Source of the DNA: Ruegeria marina
Lineage (GTDB): Bacteria; Pseudomonadota; Alphaproteobacteria; Rhodobacterales; Rhodobacteraceae
DNA: 64,000 nt
NCBI RefSeq assembly: GCF_900101475.1
Contig: NZ_FMZV01000021.1
Coordinates: forward strand, 1-64,000
Direction: 5' to 3'
The notes below the pieces were generated by a model, which ran no database searches, was not told the DNA's origin, and saw nothing but the letters and a program-made list of their open reading frames with translations. The number at the start of each line of letters is the position of its first letter. Positions within the stretch are counted from its first letter, which is position 1. Below, piece after piece: positions 7,745-16,451 of this stretch. The translations under genes and the position numbers were made by a program.

Positions 7745-10135
7745 ATGGCGGAAGACGTAACCATGACGCTGGAGGTCAAGGGCTTGTCCGGGGGCTATGG
7801 AAAGGTGCCGATCCTGCACGGCATCGACTTTGCCGTCGCCGAGGGCGAGGTGGTAGGCATTCTGGGCCACAACGGCATGGGCAAGACCACGCTCTTGAAA
7901 ACGCTGATGGGGTTCTTGCCCGCGACGTCGGGCAGCGTGCGGTTCCATGCCGCCGAGATCACTCGCATGGCACCCTATGAACGCGCCGGGCTGGGGTTGG
8001 GCTATGTGCCGCAGGGGCGCGGGATTTTCCCGCAGCTTTCGGTGCGCGACAACCTGCGCTTTGCCTGGCACGATTATTCCGGCGCCTCGGAACAGGACGT
8101 GATGGAAAGCGTGCTGGCCGATTTCCCGCGCCTGCGCCCGCTGTTGGATCGCGACGGTGGCGCGCTGTCGGGAGGCGAACAGCAGTTGCTGGCGCTGGCG
8201 CGCTGCCTCATGGGCGATCCGGATTTCCTGCTATTGGACGAGCCGACCGAGGGCATCCAGCCCTCGATCATCGAGGAAATGGCCGAAACCCTGCTGAAAC
8301 TGCGCCGCAGTCGGGGCTTTTCGGTGCTGCTTGTGGAACAGAACTTCGATTTCATCGCCGATCTCAGCGACCGGGTTCTGGTGCTGGAACGAGGCCGGAT
8401 CGCGGGCGAATTGAGCCGCGCCGAACTGAGTGATCAGAGCAAGGTGGATCAGTTCCTTGGCTTTGGTGCAGCCCGGTCGACACGGGCACAGGGTACGGTC
8501 ACCAGATCCGCCCCGCCATCGTCGCCGCGATCCGTAGCCGAGATGCCCTCGTTCCCGGCTGGCACCGGGCCGCGCCGCGACCCGGCCAAACCACAAACCC
8601 ATATCACCTCAGCGGGGACCGCAATGAGTATCAGACGCCCTACGCTTGCCCAGATGCGGGCCATGGCAGACCGTTTCCGGATGAGCCTGTCGGATCAGGA
8701 CCTGATGGAATACACCCAGATCATCGAACCCTATATGCAGGCCTATGACCGGCTCGACGCGATGCCCGATTACTTGCCCGAGGTGCGCTATCCACGGTCT
8801 CCCGGGCATTTCCCGGACTTGTCGGAGAACCCGCTGAATGCATGGTATGTGAAGACCGAGGTGCGCGGCGCGCCCGATGGGCCACTGCGCGGCAAGCGGA
8901 TCGCGATAAAGGATACTATCTGTCTGGCCGGGGTGCCGATGATGAACGGCTCGTCGATCATGGAGGGCTATACGCCCGAGATCGACGCAACCATTGTCAC
9001 CCGGATGCTGGATGCCGGCGCGGTGATCGCCGGAAAGGCGCATTGCGAGAACTTCTGCCTGTCGGGCGGGTCGCATACCAACGCCAAGGGCCCGGTCCAC
9101 AACCCGTGGAAGCGCGGCTACATGGCGGGGGGATCATCCAGCGGCTCGGCGGCCTTGGTGGCGGCGGGCGAGGTCGACATGGCCATCGCCGGGGACCAGG
9201 GCGGGTCCATCCGCATCCCGTCGTCCAACTGCGGGGTCTATGGCATGAAGCCGACCCATGGGCTGGTGCCCTATACCGGTGCGATGCCGATCGAACAGAC
9301 GATCGACCACCTTGGCCCGGTAACCAACAACGTGGCGGACAATGCGCTTTTGCTGGAGGTGCTGGCCGGGGAAGACGGGCTTGACCCGCGGCAATACAAG
9401 CCAAAGGTCTACCGCTATACCGAGGCACTGGGCCGAGGGGCGCAGGGGATGCGGATCGGCGTGTTGAAAGAGGGCTTTGCCCATCCCAATTCCGAGCTGG
9501 ACGTGAACCAGAAGGTCATGCAAGCCGCCGAGCGGTTCCGCGAACTGGGCGCACGGGTCGAAGAGGTGTCGATCCCCGAGCACTATACCGCGATGGATGC
9601 CTGGACCGCGATCACGCTCGAAGGGCTCCAGGACCTGATGATGTGGGGCAACTCGACCGGCACCAACTATCGCGGCCTGTTCCTGCCATCCATGACGGAT
9701 CACATGGCGCAATGGCGCAACCGTGCCGACGAGCTGAGCCATTCGCTGAAGGCCTGCATGTTCGTGGGCGAGCATTTCCAGAGCCAGTATCGCGGGCGGT
9801 TCTATGGCAAGGGTCAGAATATCATGCGCAAGGTGAACGAGCGCTACCTTGCTGCGCTGAAACAATACGACCTGCTGCTGATGCCGACCCTGCCGATCAA
9901 ACCGCAGGAGATCCCGCCGCCCGACTGCTCGATCAGCCTTTATGTTCAGCGGGCATTCGAGATGGTTCCCAATACCGCGCCGTTCAATGGCGGCCTGCCC
10001 GCTATGAGCGTGCCCTGCGGGCTGAGCGAAGGGCTGCCTATCGGGATGATGCTCGTGGCGGCGAATTACGGCGAGATGAAGATTTATCAGGCGGCACATG
10101 CCTTTGAGCAAAGCGGCGATTGGCGTGCCATGTGA
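7745..10135 (+). CDS. ABC ATPase (LivF/UrtE-like) fused in frame to an amidase
   Basis: One uninterrupted frame of 796 residues. Residues 1-240 are a LivF/UrtE-type ATPase: Walker A GHNGMGKTT, signature LSGGEQQ, Walker B LLLDEP, switch VEQNF. A Pro/Arg/Ser-rich linker (about 241-293) follows. Residues 294-796 are a full-length amidase-signature enzyme with catalytic Lys389 (IAIKDT), cis-Ser464 (GGSSSGSAA) and nucleophile Ser488 (DQGGSIRIP). The DQGGSIR form is that of nitrile-pathway amidases of the Rhodococcus type. Such enzymes hydrolyse amides to acids and ammonia. An internal in-frame ATG at 8624, preceded by GGGGA, could start a separate 503-residue amidase, so a bifunctional protein, two products, or both are possible. 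Confidence 0.85.
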   Translation: MAEDVTMTLEVKGLSGGYGKVPILHGIDFAVAEGEVVGILGHNGMGKTTLLKTLMGFLPATSGSVRFHAAEITRMAPYERAGLGLGYVPQGRGIFPQLSVRDNLRFAWHDYSGASEQDVMESVLADFPRLRPLLDRDGGALSGGEQQLLALARCLMGDPDFLLLDEPTEGIQPSIIEEMAETLLKLRRSRGFSVLLVEQNFDFIADLSDRVLVLERGRIAGELSRAELSDQSKVDQFLGFGAARSTRAQGTVTRSAPPSSPRSVAEMPSFPAGTGPRRDPAKPQTHITSAGTAMSIRRPTLAQMRAMADRFRMSLSDQDLMEYTQIIEPYMQAYDRLDAMPDYLPEVRYPRSPGHFPDLSENPLNAWYVKTEVRGAPDGPLRGKRIAIKDTICLAGVPMMNGSSIMEGYTPEIDATIVTRMLDAGAVIAGKAHCENFCLSGGSHTNAKGPVHNPWKRGYMAGGSSSGSAALVAAGEVDMAIAGDQGGSIRIPSSNCGVYGMKPTHGLVPYTGAMPIEQTIDHLGPVTNNVADNALLLEVLAGEDGLDPRQYKPKVYRYTEALGRGAQGMRIGVLKEGFAHPNSELDVNQKVMQAAERFRELGARVEEVSIPEHYTAMDAWTAITLEGLQDLMMWGNSTGTNYRGLFLPSMTDHMAQWRNRADELSHSLKACMFVGEHFQSQYRGRFYGKGQNIMRKVNERYLAALKQYDLLLMPTLPIKPQEIPPPDCSISLYVQRAFEMVPNTAPFNGGLPAMSVPCGLSEGLPIGMMLVAANYGEMKIYQAAHAFEQSGDWRAM

Positions 10136-10184
10136 CCAGACGGGGTGATACTGACTCATCCGGGCCATTCAAGGGAGGCGGAGA

Positions 10185-11942
10185 ATGTCGATCCTGAGCG
10201 AAAGTCTATCCAGCCGGATTTCCGGCTGGGATACAACCACCGAAGTGGGGCCTGAAACGCTCGCCCCTCAGGGCGGGATGTCCTATGTCCGGGGGCCGTC
10301 GAGCCCGCCGCTGACCTATATCACCATCCCGCAGCTGCTGCGCGAGGCGGTGTCGCGCTTTGGCCCGCGCGAGGCGATGGTGTTTTGCGAGCAGGGCAAA
10401 AGGCTGAACTATTACGACCTGGACCGGGCGGTGGATGAACTGGCCTCGGGTCTGCTGGCCCTGGGGCTGGAGAAGGGCGACCGGGTCGGCATCTGGTCGC
10501 CTAACCGGTTCGAGTGGGTGCTGACGCAATTCGCCACGGCGCGGATCGGGGCGATCATGGTGAACATCAACCCGGCCTACCGGTTGGCCGAGCTGGAGTA
10601 TGCGCTCAACAAGGTGGGCTGCAAGGCGCTGATCTGTGCCCGGGCGTTCAAGACATCGGATTACGTGGGCATGGTTCGGCACCTGGCGCCCGAGCTGGAG
10701 AGCTGCGCGCCGGGGCGGCTGCATTCGGCCAAGTTGCCACATTTGCGCAGCGTCGTGGTGATGGGCGAGGAGCCGGTTGCCGGCACCTTTTCCTTCGAAG
10801 CGCTGCGCCGGTTGGGCGGGCCGGCCCAGCTGTTGCGCCTGCCGACGGTCGACCGGACGCTCAACCCCGACGACGCGATCAACATCCAGTTCACCTCGGG
10901 CACCACCGGCAGCCCCAAGGGCGCGACGCTCTCGCACTACAACATCGTCAACAACGCTCGCTTCGTGACCGGGCGGATCAACCTGACCGAGACCGACCGG
11001 CTCGCCATTCCGGTGCCGCTTTACCACTGTTTCGGCATGGTCATGGGCGTGATGGGGGCGATCAGCAAGGGGGCCGCCATGGTGTTTCCGGGCGAAGGGT
11101 TCGACCCGGTGGCAACGCTCGATGCACTGGAGCGGGAGCACTGCACCGCCGCTTATGGCGTGCCGACAATGTTCGTCGCCATGCTCGAGGCGTTGGAAGC
11201 CCGCCCGCGCGATCTGAGCGCGATGCGGACGGGTATCATGGCCGGGGCGCCGTGCCCCATCGAGTTGATGCGGCGGGTCAATTCCAAGATGAACATGAGT
11301 GAGGTCACAATCTGTTATGGCATGACCGAAACCTCGCCGGTGTCATTCCAAAGTTTCGTCAACGATCCGATCGACAAGCGTTGCGAAACGGTGGGCCGCG
11401 TGCATCCGCATCTCGAGGTCAAGCTGGTCGGGCCGGATGGCGATATCGTTGCCGTGGGCGAAAAGGGAGAGCTGTGCACCCGCGGCTATTCGGTGATGAA
11501 AGGGTATTGGGACGATGCGGCCAAGAGCGCCGAGAGCATCACGGACGGCTGGATGCATACCGGCGATCTGGCGGTGTTCGATGACGAGGGGTTCTGCACA
11601 ATCGTCGGGCGGGTGAAGGACATGATCATCCGCGGAGGCGAGAACATCTATCCGCGCGAGATCGAGGAATTCCTGATCCGCCATCCCAAGGTCAGCGATG
11701 TGCAGGTGTTCGGCATCCCCGACGAGAAGTTCGGCGAAGAGGTTTGCGCCTGGGCCACGGCCCGGCCCGGAGAGGCGCTGAATGCCCAAGAGTTGCGGGC
11801 GTTCTGCCAGGGCCAGATCGCACACTACAAGATCCCCCGCCATTTCCGCGTGGTCGAGGAGATGCCGATGACGATCACCGGCAAGGTGCAGAAATTCGTG
11901 ATGCGAGAAAAGACAATGGAGGAACTTCGGCATTCGCGCTAA
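10185..11942 (+). CDS. AMP-forming acyl-CoA synthetase
   Basis: This 585-residue enzyme belongs to the ANL superfamily and joins a carboxylic acid to CoA through an acyl-adenylate. Motifs are the phosphate-binding loop FTSGTTGSPKG, the A5 motif YGMTETSP, the hinge region GRVKDMIIRGGENIYP and the C-terminal catalytic lysine in ITGKVQK. It starts 50 bases after the amidase with GGGAGG upstream, so it is probably in the same transcript. In context it would activate the acid released by the amidase. The FadD-like size and motifs allow medium-chain or aryl acids; the substrate is not evident. Confidence 0.88.
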   Translation: MSILSESLSSRISGWDTTTEVGPETLAPQGGMSYVRGPSSPPLTYITIPQLLREAVSRFGPREAMVFCEQGKRLNYYDLDRAVDELASGLLALGLEKGDRVGIWSPNRFEWVLTQFATARIGAIMVNINPAYRLAELEYALNKVGCKALICARAFKTSDYVGMVRHLAPELESCAPGRLHSAKLPHLRSVVVMGEEPVAGTFSFEALRRLGGPAQLLRLPTVDRTLNPDDAINIQFTSGTTGSPKGATLSHYNIVNNARFVTGRINLTETDRLAIPVPLYHCFGMVMGVMGAISKGAAMVFPGEGFDPVATLDALEREHCTAAYGVPTMFVAMLEALEARPRDLSAMRTGIMAGAPCPIELMRRVNSKMNMSEVTICYGMTETSPVSFQSFVNDPIDKRCETVGRVHPHLEVKLVGPDGDIVAVGEKGELCTRGYSVMKGYWDDAAKSAESITDGWMHTGDLAVFDDEGFCTIVGRVKDMIIRGGENIYPREIEEFLIRHPKVSDVQVFGIPDEKFGEEVCAWATARPGEALNAQELRAFCQGQIAHYKIPRHFRVVEEMPMTITGKVQKFVMREKTMEELRHSR

Positions 11943-12102
11943 GACCAGCCCGGTGCGACATTGGACCTCTGAATTGTCGGAAATCGGCGACCCCTCAAGG
12001 CCGGGTCGCCAAACACCTTCCCGATAGCACCCTCGGCCCAGGTAACTGATCGGGTCAGTATATGCCGCCATCCGTGCCGGACAACCGAGCCTTGGATGAC
12101 AT

Positions 12103-12744
12103 TCAGGGATCTATGCAAACCATGCGCATGATGGTTTCGATGTTGAAGGCCAACCGTTCCTCCAATGCCTCTGGTGCCATCAGATCGCGCTGGAAAACGA
12201 TGGAGCCTGTAAATCGGTTGGTCAGGTAATAATACCCGATGGCCGCGATCGTGATGTTGAGTTGTACGGGATCGATCCCGGGGCGGAATGTGCCTTCCTC
12301 CACGCCCCGATCCAGGAGCGCGCCGACCATACCGACAAACCGTTTGAACAGATTCTCGATCTTGTCCGACTTCTTGAGATGGCGCGCTTTGTGGAGGTTC
12401 TCGCTGTTTACCAAAGTGATGAACTCAGGGTTTTTCAGGTAGTATTCCCAGGTGAACCTGATCAGCTTTTCAAGTGCCTCGCGGGCAGGAAGGTGCTCCA
12501 GCTCCAGGGCCTGTTCAGCGGTTCGGATGTCGGTATAGGCCTCTTCCAGAACGATTCGAAACAAGTCTTCCTTGTTACCGAAGTAGTGATAGATCATCCG
12601 CTTGTTGGCTTTAGCCCGGTCGGCGATTTCATCAACGCGGGCTCCACCCAGACCACTCTTGGCAAACTCCTTTTTCGCCGCCGCCAGGATCCGCGCTTGC
12701 GTTGCATCGGCATCGCGAACTTTCTTTGTTGTTTTCACTACCAT
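12103..12744 (-). CDS. TetR-family transcriptional regulator
   Basis: This 213-residue protein has an N-terminal TetR helix-turn-helix (residues 14-60): ATQARILAAAKKEFAKSG, then RVDEIADRAKANKRMIYHYFGNKEDLF. The C-terminal half is a helical ligand domain. It converges with the acyl-CoA synthetase and may be a second regulator of the amide operon, but the intervening 160 bases contain no obvious shared promoter. Upstream of it lies decayed IS21 sequence, so its original neighbours may have been lost. Confidence 0.85.
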   Translation of the reverse strand: MVVKTTKKVRDADATQARILAAAKKEFAKSGLGGARVDEIADRAKANKRMIYHYFGNKEDLFRIVLEEAYTDIRTAEQALELEHLPAREALEKLIRFTWEYYLKNPEFITLVNSENLHKARHLKKSDKIENLFKRFVGMVGALLDRGVEEGTFRPGIDPVQLNITIAAIGYYYLTNRFTGSIVFQRDLMAPEALEERLAFNIETIMRMVCIDP

Positions 12745-12959
12745 GTCTCCACCGGGCCTTGTGACTTTCTCTATGCTTGATGTCCATTCTCGCCCGGTCA
12801 GTCAAAATCCGGTTCTCAAGCAGCACTTTATGCGACGACGCGTCTTTATCATAGGCTTGACGGAGTGATGCACAAAGAAGTAACTAGTTAGTGCGTTATT
12901 TGTCTTTTGGTCGCTGTCAGTCGGATTCTAACTGGTTTCAGTTTCCCTGGAACCGCAGG

Positions 12960-13135
12960 AATTTAGGCGGAGCAAAGCTGACACCACTCGGCCAAACCGT
13001 CTGCATCCACGACCGCATCATCGAGCGGTCGCACCACAAACCTGGCAGGGTTATCTATGATTGGCGCCATTATCTGGCGGTGATCCAGCGCAAACCCGGG
13101 GCCCTGCGCAATGGCGCGCCGTTCACGGAAATCCC
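12960..13135 (+). pseudogene. istA fragment (IS21-family transposase, C-terminal)
   Basis: The frame reads VCIHDRIIERSHHKPG and then DWRHYLAVIQRKPGALRNGAPF. This is the C-terminal block of IS21-family IstA transposases, where a conserved RKPGA-NGAPF motif precedes the end. No N-terminal part is present, and the sequence runs almost directly into an istB remnant, so most of the element has been deleted. Confidence 0.65.
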
Positions 13136-13138
13136 GAA

Positions 13139-13450
13139 AACGTTGTCCTGATCGGCGGCCCTGGGGCGCGCAAAAGCCACATCCATTGCCCGGCAGGCTT
13201 TTGCGCAGCAATCTGCCAGGAGGGGCAACGGTCATCGGCGTTCAGGCTATCGAGCATCACAGATGCAAAGTGCGCTTCAACTCGACCGTGGAACTCGCCG
13301 ATGCACTGGAACAGGAAAAGGCGCTCGGAAAGGCCGGCAGAATGACCGAGATGCTCACCAAGGTTGACTAGGTCATCCTCGACGAACTCGGCTATTTGCC
13401 GTTCAGTTCATCAGGCGGAGGCTCGATGCGTTTCCTGGATGTTGTCAATC
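13139..13450 (+). pseudogene. istB fragment (IS21-family ATP-binding helper), broken
   Basis: Pieces of IstB occur in different frames: NVVLIGGPGARKSHI (altered Walker A), GVQAIEHHRCKVRFNSTVEL, ADALEQEKALGKAGRM, and after an in-frame TAG at 13370, VILDELGYLPFSSSGG (Walker B region). A palindromic insert of about 40 bases at 13189-13225 separates the first two pieces. The C-terminal third is lost or unrecognisable. IstB normally is about 250 residues. Confidence 0.7.
13189..13225. repeat. palindromic insert, copy A
   Basis: The sequence CCCGGCAGGC-TTTT-GCGCAGCAA-TCTGCCAGGAGGGG sits where istB should read on without a break. CCCGGCAG and CTGCC(A)GG form the outer stem and TGC/GCA the inner one. 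A near copy lies at 62242-62279, inside an unrelated IS481 transposase remnant. Confidence 0.6.
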
Positions 13451-13510
13451 GGCACGACGTTGGTAGACGGTGTCATGAAGGATGCGCTCCCATCACCGAA
13501 ATCGCTTCCC

Positions 13511-13738
13511 TCACGCAGGACGCGCATTGGCCTGATCTTGAAGATCCATCAGACGCGCCATTAAATCATCGAAAGCGATTGCGTCTGACTCAAGCAATCC
13601 CGCTTCCTGCATTTTCCGGTAATCTTGGGCGACCGCCTTGTTCTCCATAGCCCTTGCAGCGACACCCACGGCCTGCAGGCGTTCAAGATCGTACCAGTGA
13701 CGTGCGTAACGGTCGCCGCCTCGAAACGTGCCCCGCAG
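13511..13738 (-). pseudogene. AbiEii/AbiGii-type nucleotidyltransferase fragment (C-terminal)
   Basis: On the minus strand a frame open from 13738 (just after a TAG) to a TGA at 13511-13513 reads RYARHWYDLERL, then MENKAVAQ, DYRKMQEAGLL and FDDLMARLMDLQDQANA. The RHWYDL block and the terminal DD-Y-M-L-FD-L-R pattern resemble the C terminus of AbiEii-type toxins (type IV toxin-antitoxin or abortive infection). The middle, where a catalytic K-FFRE-like stretch would stand, seems deleted. No antitoxin gene is visible. The family assignment is from memory of the motif and is tentative. Confidence 0.5.
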
Positions 13739-13861
13739 CTAATATGCTGGATTCACAAGATGAATCTCTCACAGGATTTGTGGAACAGAGCCGCTGCACA
13801 TGTCGAGGTCCAATAGAGAAGTTTATTTTAATAATGTGGCTTCTTTGTTGTTTCTGTGTAA

Positions 13862-14299
13862 CTACTGCGGGTCGCGCGAACCAGCGTGGATCGCCTTCGT
13901 GGCCAGCATCAGAAACTGTTCTTGTTCCGCCGGTTCGAGACCCGAGAGTATCTCCGACTGCAACTCTGCAACGATCGGCAATAATTCCTCATACGTCTTT
14001 CGGCCGTTGTTTGTGAGCCTGACCTCTCTTGCACGCCGGTCGGATTTGCTGACGGACCGCTCGACATAGCCCTTTTGTTCCAACCGGTCGATAACGCCTC
14101 CGATTGTCGCCTTGTCATAAGCGATCCTCGCCGCAACGCGCGCTTGGTCCAGTCCTGGATTCGCATGAATGGTGTCGAGTGCAGCGAACTGAACCGGTGT
14201 GAGGTCAAATCCCGCTTGCTGCATGCGATGCGTGAACACTTGGGTCGAAAGCTGGTTCAGTCGGCGGATCAAATGTCCTGCCATGCCAGTGACATTCAT
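13862..14299 (-). CDS. mobR: MarR-family regulator, MobR-like
   Basis: This 145-residue protein has the MarR winged helix at about residues 30-105 (FDLTPVQFAALDTIHANPG, then AYDKATIGGVIDRLEQKG and the wing SKSDRRAREV). It is divergent from mobA. In Comamonas, MobR is a MarR-type repressor of mobA that responds to 3-hydroxybenzoate, and the gene arrangement here is the same. Two AT-rich palindromes in the 145-base gap are probable binding sites. The name rests on family and context rather than on ligand-site residues. Confidence 0.78.
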   Translation of the reverse strand: MNVTGMAGHLIRRLNQLSTQVFTHRMQQAGFDLTPVQFAALDTIHANPGLDQARVAARIAYDKATIGGVIDRLEQKGYVERSVSKSDRRAREVRLTNNGRKTYEELLPIVAELQSEILSGLEPAEQEQFLMLATKAIHAGSRDPQ

Positions 14300-14360
14300 C
14301 TGTGGATACTCCTGAATGCGCGTTCCGATACGGCTATCACATATCGTTAGTACAACCGAA

Positions 14361-14380
14361 AAGGTATGTATGCATACCTT
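14361..14380. promoter_or_regulatory. candidate MobR operator (palindrome 1)
   Basis: AAGGTATG and CATACCTT flank a short AT centre, giving a near-perfect 20-base palindrome in the mobR-mobA gap. Size and position suit a MarR dimer site. Confidence 0.55.
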
Positions 14381-14391
14381 TTTTGATTCAA

Positions 14392-14413
14392 TATAGTAAG
14401 TATATATACTATA
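14392..14413. promoter_or_regulatory. candidate MobR operator (palindrome 2)
   Basis: TATAGTA (14392-14398) and TACTATA (14407-14413) form exact inverted arms eight bases apart, about 30 bases upstream of the mobA start. Binding here would block transcription of mobA. Confidence 0.55.
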
Positions 14414-14444
14414 GTTCGACGCGACACAGCACTCGGAGAAAACA

Positions 14445-16376
14445 ATGCAGTACTATGTTGACGGGTTCAGACCCGGAGATCCGGATCTCAAGGCCCCCGC
14501 CCCCGGTCGAGAGCAACCCCACGGTGGTGCGGTGCCTCAGACAGTCGACGTGCTGATTGCCGGCTGCGGTCCTGCGGGGCTGTGCCTTGCGGCGCAACTT
14601 GCGGCCTTTCCCGGGATCACAACGATGATCGTCGAGCCAAAGCATGGCCCCATGGAAAAAGGACAGGCCGATGGCGTGAATGTGCGGTCGATGGAGATGT
14701 TCCAGGCCTTTGGCTTTGCCGACAAGGTCAAGCGCGAGGCCTACTGGGTGAACCAGACCACGTTCTGGAAGCCCGATCCCGCGAATACGGACCACATTTG
14801 CCGGGTCGGAATCGCGCAGGATGTGGCGGATGATCAGTCCGAGATGCCGCATACCATCGTCAATCAGGCGCGCATTCACCAGCTTTTCCTGGACGTGATG
14901 AAGAAATCCCCGACCCGGTTGGAGCCGCATTACGGGCTGCGGGTCGTGGATCTCGAAATCGACACGGGCACCGAAGATCACCCGGTGAGCGTCACGCTGG
15001 AACGGGTCAAGGAAGACGGCAGCGCGGGCGAAACGGTGACCGTTCGCGCGAACTACGTCGTTGGCTGCGACGGGGCACGCAGCAACGTGCGCAAGGCGAT
15101 CGGTGGCAAACTGCATGGCGACGCCGCGCATCAGGCCTGGGGCGTGATGGACATTCTCGCGAATTCGGATTTCCCGGACCTGCGCCGCAAATGCCTGATC
15201 CAGTCGGCCCGCGAAGGCAACGTGCTGATCATCCCGCGCGAAGGCGGCTACCTGTTCCGGATGTATGTGGAACTCGATAAGCTCAACCCCGATGAACGCG
15301 TCGCGAACCGGAACCTGACGTCCGAACACATCATCGCGGCGGCGAACCGGATTATGCGGCCCTATACCGTGGACGTAAAGGAAGTGGTTTGGTGGTCGAT
15401 CTACGAGATCGGGCACCGCCTGACGGACAAGTTCGATGACGTGCCGGAAGGCGAGACCACCACACGCAACCCCCGCGTCTTCACCGCGGGCGACGCCTGC
15501 CACACCCACAGCCCGAAGGCGGGTCAGGGCATGAACGTCTCGATGGGCGACACCTTCAATCTGGGCTGGAAACTGGCCCATGTGCTGACGGGCCGGTCCG
15601 ATGCCAGCCTCTTGCACAGCTATTCCGCCGAACGGCTGGAAGAGGCTAAGCGTCTGGTTGAGACCGACCACAAATGGGCCCGTATCATGAGCGCGCCGCC
15701 TGGCAAGTCTGAGTTGGACGGCACCGACATGCCGCGCTTTCAGAAGCAGTTTATCGAAAACCTCGAATTCACCGGCGGACTGGCGGTAAAGTACGATCCC
15801 TCACGGATCATTGCCGAGCCCACTCATCAGCAGCTCGCGACGGGACAGATCCTTGGGAAACGCTTCCATTCCGCCCCGGTAATTCGGCTCTCAGACGCCA
15901 AACCCCTGCACCTTGGTCATGTGGCCGAGGCGGATGGCCGTTGGCGCCTCTATGCCTTTGCCGGGCAATATGACGTGGGCGCCCCCGGCGGGGCAATCGA
16001 AAGGCTGTGCGACTGGCTGGAAAACGACCCCGCCTCGCCCGTTCAGCGGTTCACGCGCAAAGATGAAGATATCGACGCCCTGATCGACTTGCGCGCCGTG
16101 TTCCAACAAGACTTCAAATCCCTGAACTATGAGGACATGCCCTCGCTGCTGCGACCCGCAAAAGGGCGTTACGGATTGCGTGACTTCGAGAAAGTCTTCT
16201 GCGTAGATCACAAGCTGGGCGATGATATCTACGACATGCGCGGAATCGACCGAACGAGCGGGTGCCTGATTGTCGTGCGGCCCGACCAGTATGTCGCACA
16301 CATTCTGCCGCTGGATGCATTTGATGATCTGACCACGTTCTTTGACGGGATATTCGAACCGCAACACGGCGCATAA
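14445..16376 (+). CDS. mobA: 3-hydroxybenzoate 4-monooxygenase
   Basis: This 643-residue FAD-dependent aromatic hydroxylase would convert 3-hydroxybenzoate to protocatechuate with NADPH and oxygen. Its length matches Comamonas MobA (about 639). Visible are the N-terminal MQYYVDGFRPG, the dinucleotide fold GCGPAGLCLAAQL, the DG-type block VVGCDGARSNVRKAIGG, the FAD motif AGDACHTHSPKAGQGMN and a C-terminal thioredoxin-like domain ending PDQYVAHILPLDAF. It belongs to the phenol 2-monooxygenase family, but start and end resemble MobA more closely. The divergent MarR gene supports this. No ring-cleavage genes for protocatechuate occur nearby, so the product must feed a pathway coded elsewhere. Confidence 0.85.
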   Translation: MQYYVDGFRPGDPDLKAPAPGREQPHGGAVPQTVDVLIAGCGPAGLCLAAQLAAFPGITTMIVEPKHGPMEKGQADGVNVRSMEMFQAFGFADKVKREAYWVNQTTFWKPDPANTDHICRVGIAQDVADDQSEMPHTIVNQARIHQLFLDVMKKSPTRLEPHYGLRVVDLEIDTGTEDHPVSVTLERVKEDGSAGETVTVRANYVVGCDGARSNVRKAIGGKLHGDAAHQAWGVMDILANSDFPDLRRKCLIQSAREGNVLIIPREGGYLFRMYVELDKLNPDERVANRNLTSEHIIAAANRIMRPYTVDVKEVVWWSIYEIGHRLTDKFDDVPEGETTTRNPRVFTAGDACHTHSPKAGQGMNVSMGDTFNLGWKLAHVLTGRSDASLLHSYSAERLEEAKRLVETDHKWARIMSAPPGKSELDGTDMPRFQKQFIENLEFTGGLAVKYDPSRIIAEPTHQQLATGQILGKRFHSAPVIRLSDAKPLHLGHVAEADGRWRLYAFAGQYDVGAPGGAIERLCDWLENDPASPVQRFTRKDEDIDALIDLRAVFQQDFKSLNYEDMPSLLRPAKGRYGLRDFEKVFCVDHKLGDDIYDMRGIDRTSGCLIVVRPDQYVAHILPLDAFDDLTTFFDGIFEPQHGA

Positions 16377-16451
16377 GCCGGAAAATAGTCCATTCGCACC
16401 GCGCTCTTCCTTGAGCGGGGCGCAATCCATTTTAGACGTTGAGGCGAGACC

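Noticed and set aside
14409-15671. Long minus-strand open frame of 420 codons opposite mobA
   Set aside because: It is the antisense shadow of a GC-rich gene; its composition shows no family pattern, while the plus strand codes for a full-length hydroxylase.
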